Counted from the first letter of the stretch, positions 18,067 through 28,357 are shown. The stretch is 64,000 bases of DNA from Pseudomonas sp. SLFW (GCF_009905615.1 NZ_JAAAKW010000006.1:62001-126000), one strand, 5' to 3'. Translations and numbers: made by a program. Notes: generated by a model not told the origin, from the letters alone.

Positions 18067-20502
18067 ATGCCGGTGCCCGACCCAACCACCCATCGTTTCC
18101 TGACCTTGCCCAACGGCTTGCGCGTGGTGCTGTGTTCCGCGCCGCGTCTGAAACGTTGTGCAGCGGCATTGCGGGTGGCGGCGGGCAGTCATGATGTGCC
18201 GGCGCAATGGCCGGGGCTGGCGCACTTCCTTGAGCACCTTTTCTTCCTCGGCACCGAGCGGTTTCCCGCAGACCAGAATCTGATGGCCTACGTTCAGCGC
18301 CACTGTGGACAGGTCAACGCCAGCACCCGCGAGCGCACCACTGACTTTTTCTTTGAGCTTGGGCCCGCCGCCTTCGCAGGTGGGCTGGAACGGCTGTGCG
18401 ACATGCTCGCTCATCCGCGCATGAGCCTGGCCGATCAGATGCGTGAGCGTGAAGTGTTGCACGCAGAATTCATTGCATGGTCGCGGGATGAAGCGTCCCG
18501 CGATCAACTGAAACGGCTTCAACCTCTGTCGCCTCTACACCCGTTGCGTGGGTTTCACGCGGGCAATCGTTTCAGCCTGCCCGTCCCGCGTCCGATCTTT
18601 CAGCGCGCGTTGCAGGATTTCTACCGCAGGTTTTATCAGGCAGGCCAGATGACATTGAGCCTTGCCGGGCCGCAGACGGTGGACGAGTTGCAGGCGATGG
18701 TCATGGCGTTTGGCGCCTCTTTCACTACTGGCCGTAGGATCGAACAGCAGAAACCGCCTGCACTGATGCACCAACAACCCCGTGAGTCCCAGAGCGAAGA
18801 TGACCCGCGTCGGATGCATCTGATGTTTGCGTGCGAAAGCCTGCCGCAAGGGCACGAACAGGCGACGGCCTTTTTGTGCACGTGGATGAACACTGCGCAG
18901 CCAGGTGGGCTGATGGCGGTGCTGCGGGAACGGGGGCTGATCGAGTCACTGAAGGCTCAGGCCGTGTATGAGTTCGCGGGGCAGGTTTTACTCGAGATCG
19001 AGATTGCTCTAACAAACCCCATCGCGAGCAAGCTCACTCCTACAGACCGTACGCAGTCCCCTGTGGGAGTGAGCTTGCTCGCGAAAACGTCGGTACACGC
19101 CACGCAAATCTATGGCCTGATCTTCAATTGGCTGGCATTTTTCAAAGCGAATTACCACGCACTGCTCGACGAGTTCGGGCACCTGCAACAGCGCCACCTG
19201 GACGTCAGCAACGCACTCGCACTTGCACGGCATTACAGCGCTGATCACGCTCCATCGGGCCTGCAAGCCAAGACCATTGACGCGCTGCTCGATCAACTCA
19301 CGCCAAGTGCCCTGCTGCATCCGATCACGCCCACCGCTATCACTGACATCCTCTGGCACCTGCCCAGCCCGAACCCGTTCCTGCGACCTCGCGAGCCGTT
19401 TCAAACCGCTGCGTTTTTGCCACCCGCATTGACCATCAGCAATGCCCTCCCGGCAACCGGCGAGGCTACGATTTACCTGAGCTGGACGCTGCCGTCACCG
19501 GAGCCCAAGTGGCATCGCATGCTCGCCGAAAGCCTCAAGCCTCTTATTGCCGACGCGAAACAAGCGGGCGTCATCCTGGCTTTTGATGCGTACGGCGCTC
19601 ACTGGCAACTCAAACTGGGCGGTTTCGCCGACCCTATCCCTGCCGTCCTGGAGCAAGCGCTGACACACCTTGGCGAACCGCCTGACGAAACCCTCGCCCG
19701 TTTCGGGGTGTTAGCCCATGAGCCAACGCCCATCCCGATTCGCCAGTTGCTCAAGACCTTGCCTGATCATTTCTTGAACAGCCCAAGCGCCAGCGAATCA
19801 AGTGACCTGCAAGGCGTCTGGTCCCTGGCACGCTGGAAAGGGCTGGCCCTGGGATTTCAGCCAAGTGACCAAGCTGCGTTGGCTCACGCTCTGACGCGCA
19901 TCCGAGGCACTCCGGAAAACCTGCCAACGCTTGGTGCCGCGCAGATGCCCGATCAACGCTGGCAAATCGAGCCGTCGGAATCGTCCGAAGATGCTGTGCT
20001 GATGTTCTATCCGACGCCCACGAACAGTATCGAAGACGAGGCGAGCTGGCGACTTCTCTCTCATCTGGTGCAGGGGCCGTTCTACCAGCGTCTGCGTGTC
20101 GAGTTGCAATTGGGCTACGCGGTATTCAGCGGTTTCCGACAGATTGCCGGGCGAGGCGGGATGCTGTTCGGCGTGCAATCCCCCAGCGCCAACGTGGGTG
20201 AGTTGGTCGAGCACATCGAAGCATTCATGAAAGACGTGCCCGCGCGGATCGAACACGCTGACCTGCCAGCACAACTGACTGCCCTTCAAGCTCAACTCGA
20301 TCCAACCGGCATGGACCCTCAACAATCAGCCGAGATGCTGTGGCAGGCTCATATGGCCGGACATGGCACCGACTATGCCGCTCGTCTGCAACATTCATTT
20401 GCACATCTTCATCGAGAGGACCTGATAGACATCGCAAACCGGATAGCGCTGTCTCAAACCCCGGTATTCAAGTTGTCAAATCGCGCCAACCCGTGCGGAT
20501 AG
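18067..20502 (+). CDS. pqqF: PQQ biosynthesis peptidase PqqF (M16 family)
   Basis: An 811-residue zinc peptidase thought to cut the crosslinked Glu-Tyr out of PqqA. The inverted zinc motif HxxEH is HFLEH at residues 53-57, followed by the expected FFLGTERFPADQNLMAYV. The two-lobed M16 layout is complete. Residues about 318-339 (PIASKLTPTDRTQSPVGVSL region) are encoded by a REP doublet lying inside the gene and read in frame, so this copy carries a repeat-derived linker. The gene starts the cluster, 174 bases before pqqA. Confidence 0.92.
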   Translation: MPVPDPTTHRFLTLPNGLRVVLCSAPRLKRCAAALRVAAGSHDVPAQWPGLAHFLEHLFFLGTERFPADQNLMAYVQRHCGQVNASTRERTTDFFFELGPAAFAGGLERLCDMLAHPRMSLADQMREREVLHAEFIAWSRDEASRDQLKRLQPLSPLHPLRGFHAGNRFSLPVPRPIFQRALQDFYRRFYQAGQMTLSLAGPQTVDELQAMVMAFGASFTTGRRIEQQKPPALMHQQPRESQSEDDPRRMHLMFACESLPQGHEQATAFLCTWMNTAQPGGLMAVLRERGLIESLKAQAVYEFAGQVLLEIEIALTNPIASKLTPTDRTQSPVGVSLLAKTSVHATQIYGLIFNWLAFFKANYHALLDEFGHLQQRHLDVSNALALARHYSADHAPSGLQAKTIDALLDQLTPSALLHPITPTAITDILWHLPSPNPFLRPREPFQTAAFLPPALTISNALPATGEATIYLSWTLPSPEPKWHRMLAESLKPLIADAKQAGVILAFDAYGAHWQLKLGGFADPIPAVLEQALTHLGEPPDETLARFGVLAHEPTPIPIRQLLKTLPDHFLNSPSASESSDLQGVWSLARWKGLALGFQPSDQAALAHALTRIRGTPENLPTLGAAQMPDQRWQIEPSESSEDAVLMFYPTPTNSIEDEASWRLLSHLVQGPFYQRLRVELQLGYAVFSGFRQIAGRGGMLFGVQSPSANVGELVEHIEAFMKDVPARIEHADLPAQLTALQAQLDPTGMDPQQSAEMLWQAHMAGHGTDYAARLQHSFAHLHREDLIDIANRIALSQTPVFKLSNRANPCG
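19020..19084. repeat. REP doublet inside pqqF
   Basis: ATCGCGAGCAAGCTCACTCC followed by TACAG, a short loop, and then CTGTGGGAGTGAGCTTGCTC GCGA make an inverted pair of the AGTGAGCTTGCTCGCGA type of REP. It keeps the pqqF frame open and falls about 318-339 residues into the protein, between the two M16 lobes by rough position. Confidence 0.88.
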
Positions 20503-20676
20503 CGACTCTCCGCCGTACGATCATTGCCTGAAATGCAAAAAGCTTTATCCAAACTTTCATCATTGGAGAGCTGATATTTTTAGTAACATAGCTGCCTAAG
20601 CATTTGAACGTCTCCTCTTGCAGGTGTACTAAAGATGTACCCACCCACCGCTGCACTCACCCGGAAGGAGTTCCTT
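20503..20676. promoter_or_regulatory. pqqA leader region
   Basis: The 174 bases between pqqF and pqqA are AT-rich (for example GATATTTTTAGTAACATAG near 20572). They end in a strong ribosome site, GGAAGGAGTTCCTT, eight bases or less from the pqqA start. A separate promoter for the small, abundant PqqA is likely. No operator could be identified. Confidence 0.4.
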
Positions 20677-20751
20677 ATGTCGTGGACTAAACCTGCTTAC
20701 ACCGACCTGCGTATCGGCTTTGAAGTCACCATGTACTTCGCAAGCCGCTGA
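20677..20751 (+). CDS. pqqA: PQQ precursor peptide PqqA
   Basis: A 24-residue ribosomal peptide, the substrate from which PQQ is built. It has the conserved glutamate and tyrosine as E16 and Y20 in FEVTMYF, spaced as required for crosslinking by PqqE. The start follows a strong AAGGAG. A hairpin directly downstream probably lowers read-through into pqqB, so that the peptide is made in excess over the enzymes. Confidence 0.97.
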
Positions 20752-20763
20752 TTGTTGCGCGAT

Positions 20764-20792
20764 GAAAAGCCTCGGTTCGCCGGGGCTTTTTT
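20764..20792 (+). terminator. Attenuator-like hairpin between pqqA and pqqB
   Basis: AAAAGCCTCGG, loop TTCG, then CCGGGGCTTTTTT: an 11-base stem with one G-T wobble and a following T run. It looks like a rho-independent terminator, but the pqqB-E genes continue on the same strand without another clear promoter, so partial termination is likely. Confidence 0.8.
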
Positions 20793-20870
20793 GTTACAGG
20801 ATTCAAGATTTTCAGACGCTGCGTTCGCGCACGTCTCGGGCCAAGCGGCCTCATTTGGTAGGGAGCACAC

Positions 20871-21782
20871 ATGCACATCCAGATTCTCGGCTCGGCGGCG
20901 GGCGGCGGTTTTCCTCAGTGGAACTGCAACTGCGCCAATTGCGCAGGCTTTCGCGACGGCAGCTTGCGGGCACAGGCTCGCACCCAGTCGTCCATCGCTT
21001 TGTCAGATGACGGCGTGAACTGGGTCTTGTGCAATGCGTCTCCGGACATCCGCGCACAGCTGCAAGGCTTCGCGCCGATGCAACCTAATCGCGGCCTGCG
21101 CGACACCGGCATCAGCGCGATCATCCTGATGGACAGCCAGATCGATCACACTACGGGCTTGCTGAGCCTGCGCGAAGGCTGCCCGCATCAGGTCTGGTGC
21201 ACGGACATGGTTCATGAAGACCTGAGCACGGGCTTTCCGCTGTTCAATATGCTCAAACACTGGAACGGTGGACTGGTCTGGAACCGCATCGAACTGGAAG
21301 GCAGCTTTGTGATTCCAGCCTGCCCGAACCTGCGCTTTACGCCGTTTCCTCTGCGCAGCGCAGCTCCGCCCTACTCGCCTCACCGATTCGACCCACACCC
21401 GGGCGACAACATCGGGCTGATGGTCGAGGACACGCGAACCGGCGGCAAACTGTTCTACGCACCGGGCCTGGGCAAAGTGGACGACGCCCTCATGGAGAAA
21501 ATGAGCGGCGCCGACTGTCTGTTGGTAGACGGCACGATGTGGGACGACGACGAGATGAAGCGTCGCGGCGTGGGCACGCGCACCGGCACAGAGATGGGCC
21601 ACCTGGCGCAGAACGGCCCCGGCGGCATGCTGGAAGTGCTGGAAAAACTGCCACGGCAGCGCAAGGTGCTTATTCACATCAACAACACCAACCCGATCCT
21701 CGACGAAGACTCCCCCGAGCGCGCCGAACTGGCCCGCCGCGAGGTTGAAGTCGCGTTCGATGGCATGAGCATCGAGTTGTAG
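20871..21782 (+). CDS. pqqB: PQQ biosynthesis protein PqqB
   Basis: A 303-residue metallo-hydrolase-fold protein, the family's normal length. It opens with [20 protein letters not shown] and has the cysteine pair CNCANC. PqqB is proposed to hydroxylate the tyrosine of the crosslinked Glu-Tyr intermediate and to use iron. [17 protein letters not shown] takes the place of the usual beta-lactamase histidine motif. It lies between pqqA and pqqC on one strand. Confidence 0.96.
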   Translation: MHIQILGSAAGGGFPQWNCNCANCAGFRDGSLRAQARTQSSIALSDDGVNWVLCNASPDIRAQLQGFAPMQPNRGLRDTGISAIILMDSQIDHTTGLLSLREGCPHQVWCTDMVHEDLSTGFPLFNMLKHWNGGLVWNRIELEGSFVIPACPNLRFTPFPLRSAAPPYSPHRFDPHPGDNIGLMVEDTRTGGKLFYAPGLGKVDDALMEKMSGADCLLVDGTMWDDDEMKRRGVGTRTGTEMGHLAQNGPGGMLEVLEKLPRQRKVLIHINNTNPILDEDSPERAELARREVEVAFDGMSIEL

Positions 21783-21837
21783 GAAAACGCAGCTCAACCT
21801 GTGGGATCTGCCACTATTCTTGAGGATGACTGACGAC

Positions 21838-22593
21838 ATGAGTGAGCAAACGCCACTGTCCCCCGCCGCATTCGAACAGGCCCTTCGCGCCAAGGGCGCG
21901 TATTACCACATCTATCACCCGTTCCACATCGCGATGTACGAAGGCCGCGCCTCCCGTGAGCAGATTCAGGGCTGGGTCGCCAACCGCTTCTATTACCAGG
22001 TGAACATCCCCCTGAAAGACGCCGCGATTCTGGCCAACTGCCCGGACCGCGAGATTCGTCGCGAATGGATTCAGCGCCTTCTCGATCACGACGGCGCCCC
22101 CGGCGAAGACGGCGGCATCGAGGCCTGGCTGCGCTTGGGTCAAGCCGTGGGGTTGGACCCTGACCAACTGCGTTCGCAAGAATTGGTGCTCCCGGGCGTA
22201 CGATTCGCCGTCGACGCCTATGTGAATTTCGCCCGCCGCGCCAACTGGCAGGAAGCCGCCAGCAGCTCGCTAACCGAATTGTTCGCGCCGCAGATTCACC
22301 AATCGCGCCTCGACAGTTGGCCGCAGCATTACCCCTGGATCGATCCCGCAGGCTATGAATATTTCCGCACCCGTCTGGGACAGGCCCGTCGCGACGTCGA
22401 GCATGGTCTGGCAATCACGCTTCAGCACTACACGACCTGGGAAGGCCAGCAGCGCATGCTGGAAATCCTGCAGTTCAAACTCGACATTTTGTGGAGCATG
22501 CTCGACGCCATGACCATGGCCTACGAGCTGAACCGCCCGCCCTACCACAGCGTCACCGACCAACGCGTCTGGCATAGAGGAATCGCGCTATGA
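21838..22593 (+). CDS. pqqC: Pyrroloquinoline-quinone synthase PqqC
   Basis: A 251-residue oxidase that carries out the last ring closure and eight-electron oxidation to PQQ without a cofactor. The ATG at 21838 ([14 protein letters not shown]) gives the usual length; earlier ATGs at 21826 and the 21820 frame start leave no room for a ribosome site. Family blocks are [32 protein letters not shown] and [17 protein letters not shown]. Its stop overlaps the pqqD start (ATGA). Confidence 0.95.
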   Translation: MSEQTPLSPAAFEQALRAKGAYYHIYHPFHIAMYEGRASREQIQGWVANRFYYQVNIPLKDAAILANCPDREIRREWIQRLLDHDGAPGEDGGIEAWLRLGQAVGLDPDQLRSQELVLPGVRFAVDAYVNFARRANWQEAASSSLTELFAPQIHQSRLDSWPQHYPWIDPAGYEYFRTRLGQARRDVEHGLAITLQHYTTWEGQQRMLEILQFKLDILWSMLDAMTMAYELNRPPYHSVTDQRVWHRGIAL

Positions 22594-22865
22594 GCTTCAA
22601 TCGTGAACAGGTGCCAAGCTGGCGTCGGGGTTATCGCTTCCAGTTCGAGCCTGCGCAGAACGGCCACGTGCTGCTGTACCCGGAAGGGATGATCAAGTTG
22701 AACGAGAGCGCCAGCGAGATCGGCGGTTTGATCGACGGTCAGCGTAGCGTCGGTGCAATCATTGCGTTGCTCGACGAAAAATTCCCTGGTGTTCCTGAGC
22801 TTGGCACTGACGTCGAGCAATTCATGGAGGTCGCCCGTGCCGAACACTGGATCGAACTTGGCTGA
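22590..22865 (+). CDS. pqqD: PqqA chaperone PqqD
   Basis: A 91-residue protein of the RRE (RiPP recognition element) fold that binds PqqA and presents it to the radical-SAM enzyme PqqE. It shows the conserved start region [20 protein letters not shown] and [16 protein letters not shown]. The ATGA overlap with pqqC and the 29-base overlap with pqqE suggest tight translational coupling. Confidence 0.95.
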   Translation: MSFNREQVPSWRRGYRFQFEPAQNGHVLLYPEGMIKLNESASEIGGLIDGQRSVGAIIALLDEKFPGVPELGTDVEQFMEVARAEHWIELG

Positions 22866-24024
22866 GCCCACGACAGCTGAATCCAAGGTGCACATTCCGC
22901 CTACGCCTCCGGTCGGGCTGCCGCTGTGGCTGCTCGCCGAGCTGACTTACCGTTGCCCGCTGCAATGCCCGTATTGCTCCAACCCGCTGGATTTTGCCAA
23001 GCAGGGGCAGGAACTGACGACTGAGCAGTGGTTCAAGGTGATGGCCGAAGCGCGGCAGATGGGCGCGGCGCAGATCGGGTTTTCCGGTGGCGAGCCGTTG
23101 GTGCGCCAAGACCTCGCTGACCTGATCGCCGAGGCCCGTCGACTAGGTTTCTACACCAACCTGATTACCTCTGGCATCGGCCTGACCGAACAGAAAATCA
23201 TCGACTTCAAAGAGGCCGGTCTGGATCACATTCAGATCAGTTTCCAGGCCAGTGACGAGCAAGTGAACAACATGGTCGCGGGGTCGAAAAAAGCCTTCGC
23301 GCAGAAGCTGGAGATGGCCCGTGCGGTGAAAAAGCACGGTTATCCGATGGTGCTGAATTTCGTCACCCACCGGCACAACATCGACAAAATCGACAAGATC
23401 ATCGAGCTGTGTGTGGCACTGGAAGCCGACTTCGTCGAGTTGGCCACCTGCCAGTTCTACGGCTGGGCACAACTAAACCGCGTGGGCCTGCTGCCGACCA
23501 AGGATCAACTGGTGCGTGCCGAACGCATCACCAACGAATACCGCGTGCAACTCGCCGCCGAGCATCATCCGGTCAAGCTGATCTTCGTGACCCCGGATTA
23601 CTACGAAGAACGTCCGAAAGCCTGCATGAATGGCTGGGGGAATCTGTTCCTGACCGTCACGCCAGACGGCACCGCCCTGCCCTGCCACGGCGCGCGGCAG
23701 ATGCCGATCCAGTTTCCCAACGTGCGCGATCACACGATGCAGCACATTTGGTACGAGTCCTTCGGCTTTAATCGCTTTCGCGGGTACGAATGGATGCCCG
23801 AGCCGTGTAGGTCGTGTGATGAGAAAGAGAAGGACTTTGGCGGATGTCGCTGTCAGGCCTTCATGCTCACGGGTGACGCCAGCAACGCCGACCCGGTATG
23901 CAGCAAATCGCCGCAACACAGCCTGATCACCCAAGCGCGCGATGAAGCCGAGTATGCTAGCCAGACCATTGAGCAACTGGCTTTCCGCAATGAACGAAAC
24001 TCACGCCTCATCGCAAAATCCTGA
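22837..24024 (+). CDS. pqqE: PqqA peptide cyclase PqqE, radical SAM
   Basis: A 395-residue radical-SAM enzyme that joins Glu and Tyr of PqqA by a carbon-carbon bond. A GTG at 22837 is taken as start: GGAGG lies six bases before it, inside pqqD. The iron-sulfur motif CxxxCxxC is C40, C44, C47 ([12 protein letters not shown]). The SPASM-type auxiliary cysteines follow in [10 protein letters not shown] and [17 protein letters not shown]. The end overlaps the peptidase gene. Confidence 0.95.
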   Translation: MPNTGSNLAEPTTAESKVHIPPTPPVGLPLWLLAELTYRCPLQCPYCSNPLDFAKQGQELTTEQWFKVMAEARQMGAAQIGFSGGEPLVRQDLADLIAEARRLGFYTNLITSGIGLTEQKIIDFKEAGLDHIQISFQASDEQVNNMVAGSKKAFAQKLEMARAVKKHGYPMVLNFVTHRHNIDKIDKIIELCVALEADFVELATCQFYGWAQLNRVGLLPTKDQLVRAERITNEYRVQLAAEHHPVKLIFVTPDYYEERPKACMNGWGNLFLTVTPDGTALPCHGARQMPIQFPNVRDHTMQHIWYESFGFNRFRGYEWMPEPCRSCDEKEKDFGGCRCQAFMLTGDASNADPVCSKSPQHSLITQARDEAEYASQTIEQLAFRNERNSRLIAKS

Positions 24025-25816
24025 CCTGTTCTCTGCCGCCCAGGCTGTGGCGGCAGGCATCGATTTCGCCGAACTGAGCGTCAGTCCCGCCGGCCTTTTC
24101 TGGAATGAATTTCGCCCGCAGGACGCGGCTTCGCGCATCTGGCGCTGGAGCGAAGGCGCCACCACCTGTCTGACCCCGGACGGCTTCAGCGTTCGCAGTC
24201 GGGTCTACGAATATGGCGGCGGATCGTTCTGCCTCACCGACGACGCAGTGGCGTTCGTCAACGAGGCAGATCAGCAGATCTACGTTCAACCTTTCGACTC
24301 CAGCACCCCTCTACCCCTGACCCAAGGTGACAAGCACTACGGCGATGTCCGAATCGCTCGTGGGCAAATTCTGGCGGTCGAGGAGGAAAAAGACGTTCAC
24401 CGGTTGGTAGCGATTGACCTGATCGATGGCCGGCGCGAAGTCCTGGCCGAAGGTGCCGATTTCTACGCATCACCGACGCTGAGCCCGGATGGCACCCGGC
24501 TGGCGTGGATTGAATGGTGGCGCCCGCATCAGCCGTGGACCTCGACCCGGCTCCTGAGCGTTGAGCGCCAAGCGGATGCCACATGGGGTCGGGCCCATTG
24601 TCTGGCGGGCGGATTGGGGCTTGAAGCCCTGCAACAACCGCGCTTCGATGCTCAAGGCCGCCTGTATTGCCTGACAGATCGCGCCGGGTTCTGGCAACCG
24701 TGGGTCGAGACTCTGGAAGGGTTTGAGCCTCTGCCAGCGGCGAAAGCCGACCATGCGCCTGCACCTTGGCAATTGGGAGGTTCAAGCTGGCTGCCGTTAA
24801 ATGACGGCGCGTACCTCGCCACATGGTCGGAAGACGGCATGGGCGTGTTGGGCATCCGTTCGGCTGACAATACGGTGAGCCTATTCGGCAGCGACTACAG
24901 CCGTTTTCGCAGCTTGGCGATGGACGATCAGTACCTCTATTGCATCGCTGCGTCGGCCATCAGCCCTTCTGCGGTGCTGGCGATCAGTCGCGCCGACCAG
25001 CGCGTTCAGGTACTGGCGGGCGGAGTCGCGCCGCTTCCAATCGAGCGCATCAGCCGTCCGCAAACCTTGCGCTATCCGAGTGGTGGCGAGGAAGCACACG
25101 GCTACTTCTACCCGGCCATGAACGGCGAAACGAAGCCGCCGGTGGTGGTGTTCATCCACGGCGGGCCTACGTCAGCCTGCTACCCGGTGCTCGACCCGCG
25201 CATTCAATACTGGACGCAGCGCGGCTTCGCGGTCGCCGACCTTAACTACAGAGGTAGCACCGGCTATGGCCGCGCGTATCGGCAGGCGCTGTTTCTGGAA
25301 TGGGGCGTAGTCGATGTGGAGGATGCTTGCGCGGTGGTCGAATACCTGGGCAATCAGGGGTTGATAGATCCGAATAACGCGTTCATTCGCGGAGGCAGCG
25401 CGGGCGGCTACACGACCCTCTGTGCTCTGGCGTTCAAGAACGTGTTCCGCGCAGGCGCGAGTCTTTACGGCGTCAGCGATCCCCTCGCGCTCGCCGAGGC
25501 GACGCATAAGTTTGAAGCGGATTATCTGGACTGGCTGATCGGCGATCCGGACATCGACATGGTCCGTTACAAAGAACGGACGCCGTTGTTACATGCTGAC
25601 CAGATTAAGGTGCCGGTGATCTTCTTCCAAGGCGAACTCGATGCCGTGGTTGTTCCCGCCCAGACACGCGACATGCTCAACGCCCTGTTGGAAAAAGGCA
25701 TCCCCGCTGAAGGGCATTTCTACCCGGACGAGCGCCACGGCTTCCGCAAAGCCAGCAACCAAGCCCACGCGCTGGAAACCGAATGGGCGTTTTATCGGAA
25801 GGTGATGGAAGGGTGA
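23990..25816 (+). CDS. S9-family prolyl-oligopeptidase-like peptidase in the pqq cluster
   Basis: A 608-residue serine peptidase with an N-terminal beta-propeller-like part and a C-terminal alpha/beta-hydrolase. The catalytic residues are Ser470 ([10 protein letters not shown]), Asp551 (GELDAVV) and His583 (DERHGFRK). The start at 23990 ([12 protein letters not shown]) lies inside the end of pqqE; another ATG at 23942 is possible. Such a peptidase follows pqqE in many Pseudomonas genomes and has been called PqqM or PqqG. It may help trim the modified PqqA, but that role is not proven. Confidence 0.87.
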   Translation: MNETHASSQNPDLFSAAQAVAAGIDFAELSVSPAGLFWNEFRPQDAASRIWRWSEGATTCLTPDGFSVRSRVYEYGGGSFCLTDDAVAFVNEADQQIYVQPFDSSTPLPLTQGDKHYGDVRIARGQILAVEEEKDVHRLVAIDLIDGRREVLAEGADFYASPTLSPDGTRLAWIEWWRPHQPWTSTRLLSVERQADATWGRAHCLAGGLGLEALQQPRFDAQGRLYCLTDRAGFWQPWVETLEGFEPLPAAKADHAPAPWQLGGSSWLPLNDGAYLATWSEDGMGVLGIRSADNTVSLFGSDYSRFRSLAMDDQYLYCIAASAISPSAVLAISRADQRVQVLAGGVAPLPIERISRPQTLRYPSGGEEAHGYFYPAMNGETKPPVVVFIHGGPTSACYPVLDPRIQYWTQRGFAVADLNYRGSTGYGRAYRQALFLEWGVVDVEDACAVVEYLGNQGLIDPNNAFIRGGSAGGYTTLCALAFKNVFRAGASLYGVSDPLALAEATHKFEADYLDWLIGDPDIDMVRYKERTPLLHADQIKVPVIFFQGELDAVVVPAQTRDMLNALLEKGIPAEGHFYPDERHGFRKASNQAHALETEWAFYRKVMEG

Positions 25817-25850
25817 TGCGCTCGCTTTCAGGCGGGCGACGCTGACTTTT

Positions 25851-25940
25851 TGTGGGAGCCGGCGTGCTGGCGAAGGCGATCTGTCTGTGACGCCTAGGGC
25901 GACTGAGACACCGCTTTCGCTAGCAAGGCGGCTCCCACAG
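25851..25940. repeat. REP doublet of a second type
   Basis: TGTGGGAGCCGGCGTGCTGG at the left pairs with AGCAAGGCGGCTCCCACAG at the right. This is the GCCGGCTTGCTGGCGA subtype, unlike the GAATTCATTCGCG copies elsewhere in the window. It lies after the S9 peptidase gene. Confidence 0.9.
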
Positions 25941-25975
25941 GTATTACGGCTTACACCGCAATACCTGTGCAGGGC

Positions 25976-26137
25976 TTACTTCCGGCTGGCGATGATGTAA
26001 ACGGCGTGAATGATGCCGGGGAAGTAGCCCAGCAGCGTCAGCAAAATGTTGAGCCAGAAAGCGCCGGCAAAGCCGACTTGCAGGAACACGCCCAGGGGTG
26101 GCAGCAGGATGGCGATGATGATGCGAATGATGTCCAT
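25976..26137 (-). CDS. YqaE/Pmp3-family small membrane protein
   Basis: A 53-residue protein, starting MDIIRIIIAILLPPLGVFLQ and ending HAVYIIASRK. It has two hydrophobic segments and the PPLGVFLQVG and LLGYFPGIIHA blocks of the Pmp3/YqaE (UPF0057) family. These are stress-linked inner-membrane proteins of unclear mechanism that affect membrane potential in yeast. It is transcribed against the pqq genes and stands alone. Confidence 0.9.
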   Translation of the reverse strand: MDIIRIIIAILLPPLGVFLQVGFAGAFWLNILLTLLGYFPGIIHAVYIIASRK

Positions 26138-26245
26138 GGGTGATGCTCCAGATTAAGAAGATGGCCTGACAAGGCCACACAGCTAATCGACTCTGCGTTG
26201 AGTCAGGGGTTCCACGGCCCATATCATCGAGCCACTACCCGCTGC

Positions 26246-26284
26246 AAAAAAACGCCCCGCACCCAGTGCTTCTGGTGCAGGGCG
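26246..26284 (-). terminator. Rho-independent terminator of the aminotransferase-like gene
   Basis: Read on the minus strand: CGCCCTGCACC, a nine-base loop, GGTGCGGGGCG, then seven T. The stem is eleven pairs with one wobble. It lies 34 bases after the stop of the minus-strand aminotransferase-like gene. Confidence 0.88.
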
Positions 26285-26317
26285 AAGCGTACGGAACGCC
26301 AGACGGTAGTTTTAGGC

Positions 26318-27019
26318 TCAGGCCATCAGGCCGTCGAACACGGTCGTCAGTGGGGGGGTTATGACGGGCGGGCGTCGCGCCGAAAGGCTCGACACCGGCT
26401 CTGGCACGAAGCCCGGCAATTGGTCGATCCGACCGGCGCAGGCCTGGCCACGAACCAGTAACGCTGGACTGCGCGGACACCGATTCGAGTGGTCGCCCAG
26501 CACGACGATGTCGGCGCGCACACCGTAGCTGTCTTCGCACAACACACCGCCGTGCTGCCCAATCGGGCCACGCGCCTCGTTGAGAATCAGCAGGATATTC
26601 AGCGCACGACAGAGCTTTTCCACGCCTTGCAGGTAAGCGTGCGAAGCAGGCGTCACGACGGATGAACCCTGAATCGGCTCCAGGATGATCGCAACTGTTC
26701 GTGAATCCACGGCCGCTTCCATCGCAGACAGATCGTTGAAAGGGACGCGACTGACGTCTGGGGCCATCGATTCGATCAGCCGATCAAACCGTCCGCCGCT
26801 GGCGACCACGATGCCGCACTCGCCCCGTCGGTACAGCTCCCCCCAGCGACGCGCCAGCGTGAGGGCCGCCGCATAGGCGTCCTGCTCGGCGGAGAACAAA
26901 CCCACCTCGTCGCTCTTCGTGCGTTGACGCAGGCGCTCCAGCGGTGACAGCAATGCCAGCGATTCAGCACCGTCGATACCCTCGGCACTGGCCTGGCGCT
27001 GACGGTTGAACAGGTTCAT
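26318..27019 (-). CDS. Degenerate class III aminotransferase-like protein
   Basis: A 233-residue protein, about half the length of a class III (ornithine/acetylornithine-type) aminotransferase. The central fold blocks are recognisable: FSAEQDAYAAALTLARRW, VPFNDLSAMEAAVDSRTVAI, LEPIQGSSVVTP and YGVRADIVVLGD. The usual LLxxDEVQxGxGRTG segment is changed to LLILNEARGPIGQHG, and no lysine follows ADIVVLGD where the PLP lysine should be. The large C-terminal domain is also missing. It may be a decaying or non-catalytic homolog. An aminotransferase-like gene (PqqI) is known in some Pseudomonas pqq clusters. It diverges from the LysR gene. Confidence 0.75.
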   Translation of the reverse strand: MNLFNRQRQASAEGIDGAESLALLSPLERLRQRTKSDEVGLFSAEQDAYAAALTLARRWGELYRRGECGIVVASGGRFDRLIESMAPDVSRVPFNDLSAMEAAVDSRTVAIILEPIQGSSVVTPASHAYLQGVEKLCRALNILLILNEARGPIGQHGGVLCEDSYGVRADIVVLGDHSNRCPRSPALLVRGQACAGRIDQLPGFVPEPVSSLSARRPPVITPPLTTVFDGLMA

Positions 27020-27201
27020 AGGCGCTGCCCCTGTTCAATGCCATGAATCCGGTTTTCCGCTTTGCCTATGCAAATGCTGCCTGTTACGACACTGCTCATT
27101 GCACCGTATGCCCCTGCAACCCTCATGAGTTGGGCGTAGACTATGCCGCGAGCGCTTTAACGACCATTTCGATTTTCCAGCCATTTCGATAAGCATGACT
27201 T

Positions 27202-28110
27202 ATGGATTTCCGCCAACTGCGTTATTTCGTCGCGGTTTATGAAGAAGGCCATGTGGGACGCGCTGCCGAGCGTCTGTCGTTGTCACAACCCGCGCTTTCA
27301 CAGCAGATTCGCCTGCTCGAACACAGCCTTGATGTCAGCCTGTTCGAACGCAGCAGCAAACGCCTGCTTCCGACCCTTGCCGCACACACGCTCTATAACC
27401 ACGCTGTCCCGCTACTCGATGGCATGCAACGCGCCCGGGATGCACTGCGCAACTTCAAAGGTCAGTCGCAACGCACTCTGGCGATTGGCGTAATGCAAAC
27501 CGTGCACTCAAGCCTGGTGCCGCAGATGCTGGAGCATGTGCGCAAGGCGCAGCCGCACCTGGTGGTGCAGATCTATGAGTTGAGTGCGATGGAGATCGAG
27601 CGCCGCTTGCTCAACGGCTCGCTGGACATCGGCATCAGCTACCTGCCGCCCCGCCAACCGGGGTTGCACGGCATGCTGCTGTATGAAGATGAACTGAAGC
27701 TCGTCATCCCTTTCAATCATCCACTGCGGGAATTCAAGAAAGTCTCGATGACCCAAGCGGCTGAGCTGCCGATGTTGCTGCTGGGCGAAGAGTTTCAGGT
27801 GCGGCAGATCTGGCAGACGCAATTGAGCAATCTCGGACGTCGTCCGCATGTGCAGGCTGAGCTGAATAACATGGCGGGCATTCTCGACAGCCTCACGCAC
27901 ATGAAGTTGGCAACGGTGCTGCCGGGCCGGGCGCAGGATATTCAAGACAACGCGGAATTGCTCTGGAAGCCGCTAAGCGAACCACGAGTACCCCTGCAAA
28001 TCGGGCTGGTGTATCGCGACGCGCAAAGACAACAAGCCACGCTGGAGCTGCTGAAGTCCGTGCTGGAAGAAATGGAGAATCCGAAGCCTGTCTTGCCGGA
28101 TGGCGCTTGA
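27202..28110 (+). CDS. LysR-family transcriptional regulator next to the pqq cluster
   Basis: A 302-residue LTTR. The N-terminal HTH is FVAVYEEGHVGRAAERLSLS followed by QPALSQQIRLLEHSLDVSLFER; the C-terminal effector domain runs from about residue 90 (LAIGVMQTVHSSLVPQML). It resembles CynR/CysB-like short-effector regulators. It is divergent from the aminotransferase-like gene across 182 bases and may control it. A role in pqq expression has been proposed for regulators at this place in other strains, but nothing here proves it. A hairpin terminator follows. Confidence 0.87.
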   Translation: MDFRQLRYFVAVYEEGHVGRAAERLSLSQPALSQQIRLLEHSLDVSLFERSSKRLLPTLAAHTLYNHAVPLLDGMQRARDALRNFKGQSQRTLAIGVMQTVHSSLVPQMLEHVRKAQPHLVVQIYELSAMEIERRLLNGSLDIGISYLPPRQPGLHGMLLYEDELKLVIPFNHPLREFKKVSMTQAAELPMLLLGEEFQVRQIWQTQLSNLGRRPHVQAELNNMAGILDSLTHMKLATVLPGRAQDIQDNAELLWKPLSEPRVPLQIGLVYRDAQRQQATLELLKSVLEEMENPKPVLPDGA

Positions 28111-28144
28111 GGCGGGGTCAGACATTTACAAAAGCCAGATAAAA

Positions 28145-28170
28145 GAAAACCCCGCCGAAGCGAGGTTTTC
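28145..28170 (+). terminator. Hairpin terminator after the LysR gene
   Basis: GAAAACCCCGC, loop CGAA, GCGAGGTTTTC: an eleven-base stem with one mismatch and a T tract in its distal arm. It lies 35 bases after the stop codon. Confidence 0.75.
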
Positions 28171-28357
28171 CAGACTGTTTCCCTTTTGACTTCCCTTTCT
28201 TCCCACCATCCTGGCAGGCATTCCCTACGTGTCCATGTTGTCTGTTTGCGCATCCTGCGCGACGTCCATGTGTGTAGATTAACTTTGGATCCCATAACGC
28301 GATAGAGCCAATTGTCAGCGCGTCGTGTAAGCCAAAGCTTACACGACGTCTACCCCA

